The notes under the pieces were generated by a model. The model saw only the letters and a program-made list of their open reading frames with translations, ran no database searches and was not told where the DNA came from. A stretch of 64,000 bases of DNA from Bacteroidia bacterium (GTDB lineage Bacteria > Bacteroidota > Bacteroidia > AKYH767-A > OLB10), in assembly GCA_037045145.1 (NCBI GenBank), contig JBAOIA010000011.1:496001-560000 (forward strand). The letters are read 5' to 3'. This document shows, piece by piece, positions 62,893 to 64,000 of this stretch (its first letter is position 1; each line of letters starts with the position of its first letter). A program made the position numbers and the translations under genes.

Positions 62893-63034
62893 TTCTGCTT
62901 TGCCACTCATTTCATTTTGGAATATTTTTTCTCTTTTGCGCATATCTATGGAAAAAAATATCCAAAAACAAGCCTATAGTGGAAAATATTTTCTAACTTT
63001 ACACCATAATGCCTTTTTAATGGAAAATATTTTA
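62893..63034 (+). promoter_or_regulatory. Cluster of related AT-rich palindromic motifs before the Fic gene
   Basis: GGAAAATATTTT occurs at 62981-62992 (as part of the palindrome GAAAATATTTTC) and again at 63022-63033, 41 bases apart, about four helix turns. A further inverted repeat TTTTGGAATATTTTTT (62915-62930) faces AAAAAAATATCCAAAA (62952-62967). TAACTTTA, one mismatch from the -7 consensus, sits at 62994-63001 between the two GGAAAATATTTT copies, and the ATG at 63020 overlaps the second. A candidate autoregulatory operator. Confidence 0.5.
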
Positions 63035-64000
63035 CCAATACACCTTCAAGAGATAATTTTTGGTTCATCAGAATCAAAGGTTTCCAAACAGATTTCTAAA
63101 TTGCTGAAAGAGGGCAAAATCAGGAAGATTGCCCCTCGTATCTATTCATCAAACTTCACAGAACCAGTTGATGAAATAGTAAGCAGAAATCTGTTTCAGA
63201 TACTCGGTAAACTTTATCCCGGTGCAATCCTGAGCCACCGCTCGGCATTTGAATTTAAACCGACAAAAGCAGGTCATATCTTTTTGACTTATACCTACAC
63301 CAAGAAGGTAACCCTTGCAGGCATCACACTTCGATTCTTGGAAGGTCACAAACCAATTGAGGGTGACAATCCCATCTCAGGTGAATTATATGCATCACAA
63401 AAGCCAAGAGCATTTTTGGAAAACTTGCAACAGTCAAAGAAAACAGGACCTATTTCAAAGTGTTTGACCTTGCCTGAGATTGAAGAAAAGTTGGAACAAA
63501 TTATCAGGGTGAATGGTGAAGAAGAAATCAATAAAGTAAGAGACAGTGCAAAAGCAATTGCATCAAAACTCAAAATGGAAAAAGAGTTTAAACGGTTAAA
63601 CAAAATGATAAGTGCATTGCTCTCTACTCATACTTCAAAAATACTTTCCTCACCTCTTGCTATCGCAAGAGCTTTCGGTGCTCCTTATGATCCTGGCAGG
63701 ATGAAATTGTTTGAAGAACTTTTTCGTGAACTGCAAAAGCGGGAATTTAAAAACCGACCAGACAGAAATACAACAGCAAAGTCCTTTCGGAACTTTGCAT
63801 TTTTTGAAAGTTACTTTTCTAACTACATCGAGGGAACTGTTTTTGAAGTTGATGAAGCGAAACAAATTATTGAAACAAACAAACCACTTGCAGCAAGAAA
63901 TGAGGACAGCCATGATATTTTAGGAACCTACCATATAGTTTCCAACAGAAAGGAAATGTCCACTACTCCCAATACATCAGATGATTTTCTGACAATGGTT
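63020..64000 (+). CDS. Fic-family protein with AbiEi-like N-terminus (3' end outside window)
   Basis: Open frame of 327 codons up to the window edge, not closed. The first 100 residues read ENILPIHLQEIIFGSSESKV, SKQISKLLKEGKIRKIAPRIYSS and LSHRSAFEFKP, the winged-helix and follow-on fold of AbiEi-type antitoxins. Near 265-285 comes FFESYFSNYIEGTVFEVDEA, with S-x-x-x-E-G matching the inhibitory helix motif of class II Fic enzymes, then NEDSHDILGTYHIVSNR. The catalytic HPFxxGNGR lies beyond the window. A start at 62948 is possible; 63020 is chosen because MENILPIHL is the usual family opening and the promoter motif lies between. Confidence 0.75.
   Translation, partial: MENILPIHLQEIIFGSSESKVSKQISKLLKEGKIRKIAPRIYSSNFTEPVDEIVSRNLFQILGKLYPGAILSHRSAFEFKPTKAGHIFLTYTYTKKVTLAGITLRFLEGHKPIEGDNPISGELYASQKPRAFLENLQQSKKTGPISKCLTLPEIEEKLEQIIRVNGEEEINKVRDSAKAIASKLKMEKEFKRLNKMISALLSTHTSKILSSPLAIARAFGAPYDPGRMKLFEELFRELQKREFKNRPDRNTTAKSFRNFAFFESYFSNYIEGTVFEVDEAKQIIETNKPLAARNEDSHDILGTYHIVSNRKEMSTTPNTSDDFLTMV

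Noticed and set aside
1..64000. CRISPR array, rRNA operon, riboswitch or prophage
   Set aside because: No evenly spaced direct repeats, no rRNA-like stretches, no recognised aptamer and no phage structural cluster were found; the S74 domain alone lies in a T9SS protein.

Overview
The window comes from an AT-rich member of the Bacteroidota. The signs are type IX secretion (T9SS) C-terminal sorting domains, a PorW/SprE-type T9SS lipoprotein, an S46 dipeptidyl-peptidase, families largely confined to this phylum (DUF2480, IPExxxVDY), Bacteroidota-type promoter elements (TAnnTTTG) and almost no Shine-Dalgarno sequences. Nothing seen fixes a genus. A free-living Chitinophagales/Sphingobacteriales/Flavobacteriales-like organism would fit.

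1-17 kb: a T9SS-exported serine hydrolase; the run hemW - cyclase - DUF502 - RemB/Wzi-like outer-membrane protein; a WecA/MraY-type sugar-phosphate transferase; a LysM lytic transglycosylase; CvpA; a PfkB sugar kinase; a thioesterase; an orphan 2-oxoglutarate dehydrogenase E2 gene; and a DPP7-like S46 peptidase. A 59-codon DUF3606-like gene sits at 1315-1494.

17-43 kb: housekeeping. A CPA2 antiporter with USP-like tail; two SUF-associated genes; prfB with an intact programmed +1 frameshift; an atpI-like/atpZ/bactofilin cluster with no atpB next to it; porW/sprE; a LytM peptidase; mutY; panC; a methyltransferase; a receiver-kinase hybrid; a CcoI-type copper ATPase; a persulfide dioxygenase-rhodanese; a universal stress protein; the operon DUF177-rpmF-plsX-fabH; and a DesK/NarL-type sensor-regulator pair.

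43-50 kb: an accessory segment bounded by two copies of one terminator hairpin (43114-43147 and 49717-49736). It holds a Phd-like antitoxin with a ParE/RelE-type toxin broken by an amber codon, about 0.9 kb of decayed sequence with the frameshifted end of a coiled-coil protein, and two secreted T9SS proteins. The larger (1206 aa) carries a phage-tail-type S74 intramolecular chaperone domain.

50-62 kb: a DUF1800/DUF1501 pair, a prenyl synthase, two nucleotide-sugar genes, recX, pyruvate kinase, tadA, a split sensor kinase lacking its phosphoacceptor domain, a bacilliredoxin and the ComM/YifB ATPase.

62.4-64 kb: tRNA-Asn followed by a GIY-YIG nuclease fragment, a transposase relic and a Fic protein with an AbiEi-like N-terminal domain that runs off the window. 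Repeated palindromic motifs precede the Fic gene. This looks like a tRNA-anchored integration hotspot and is the most promising accessory locus here.
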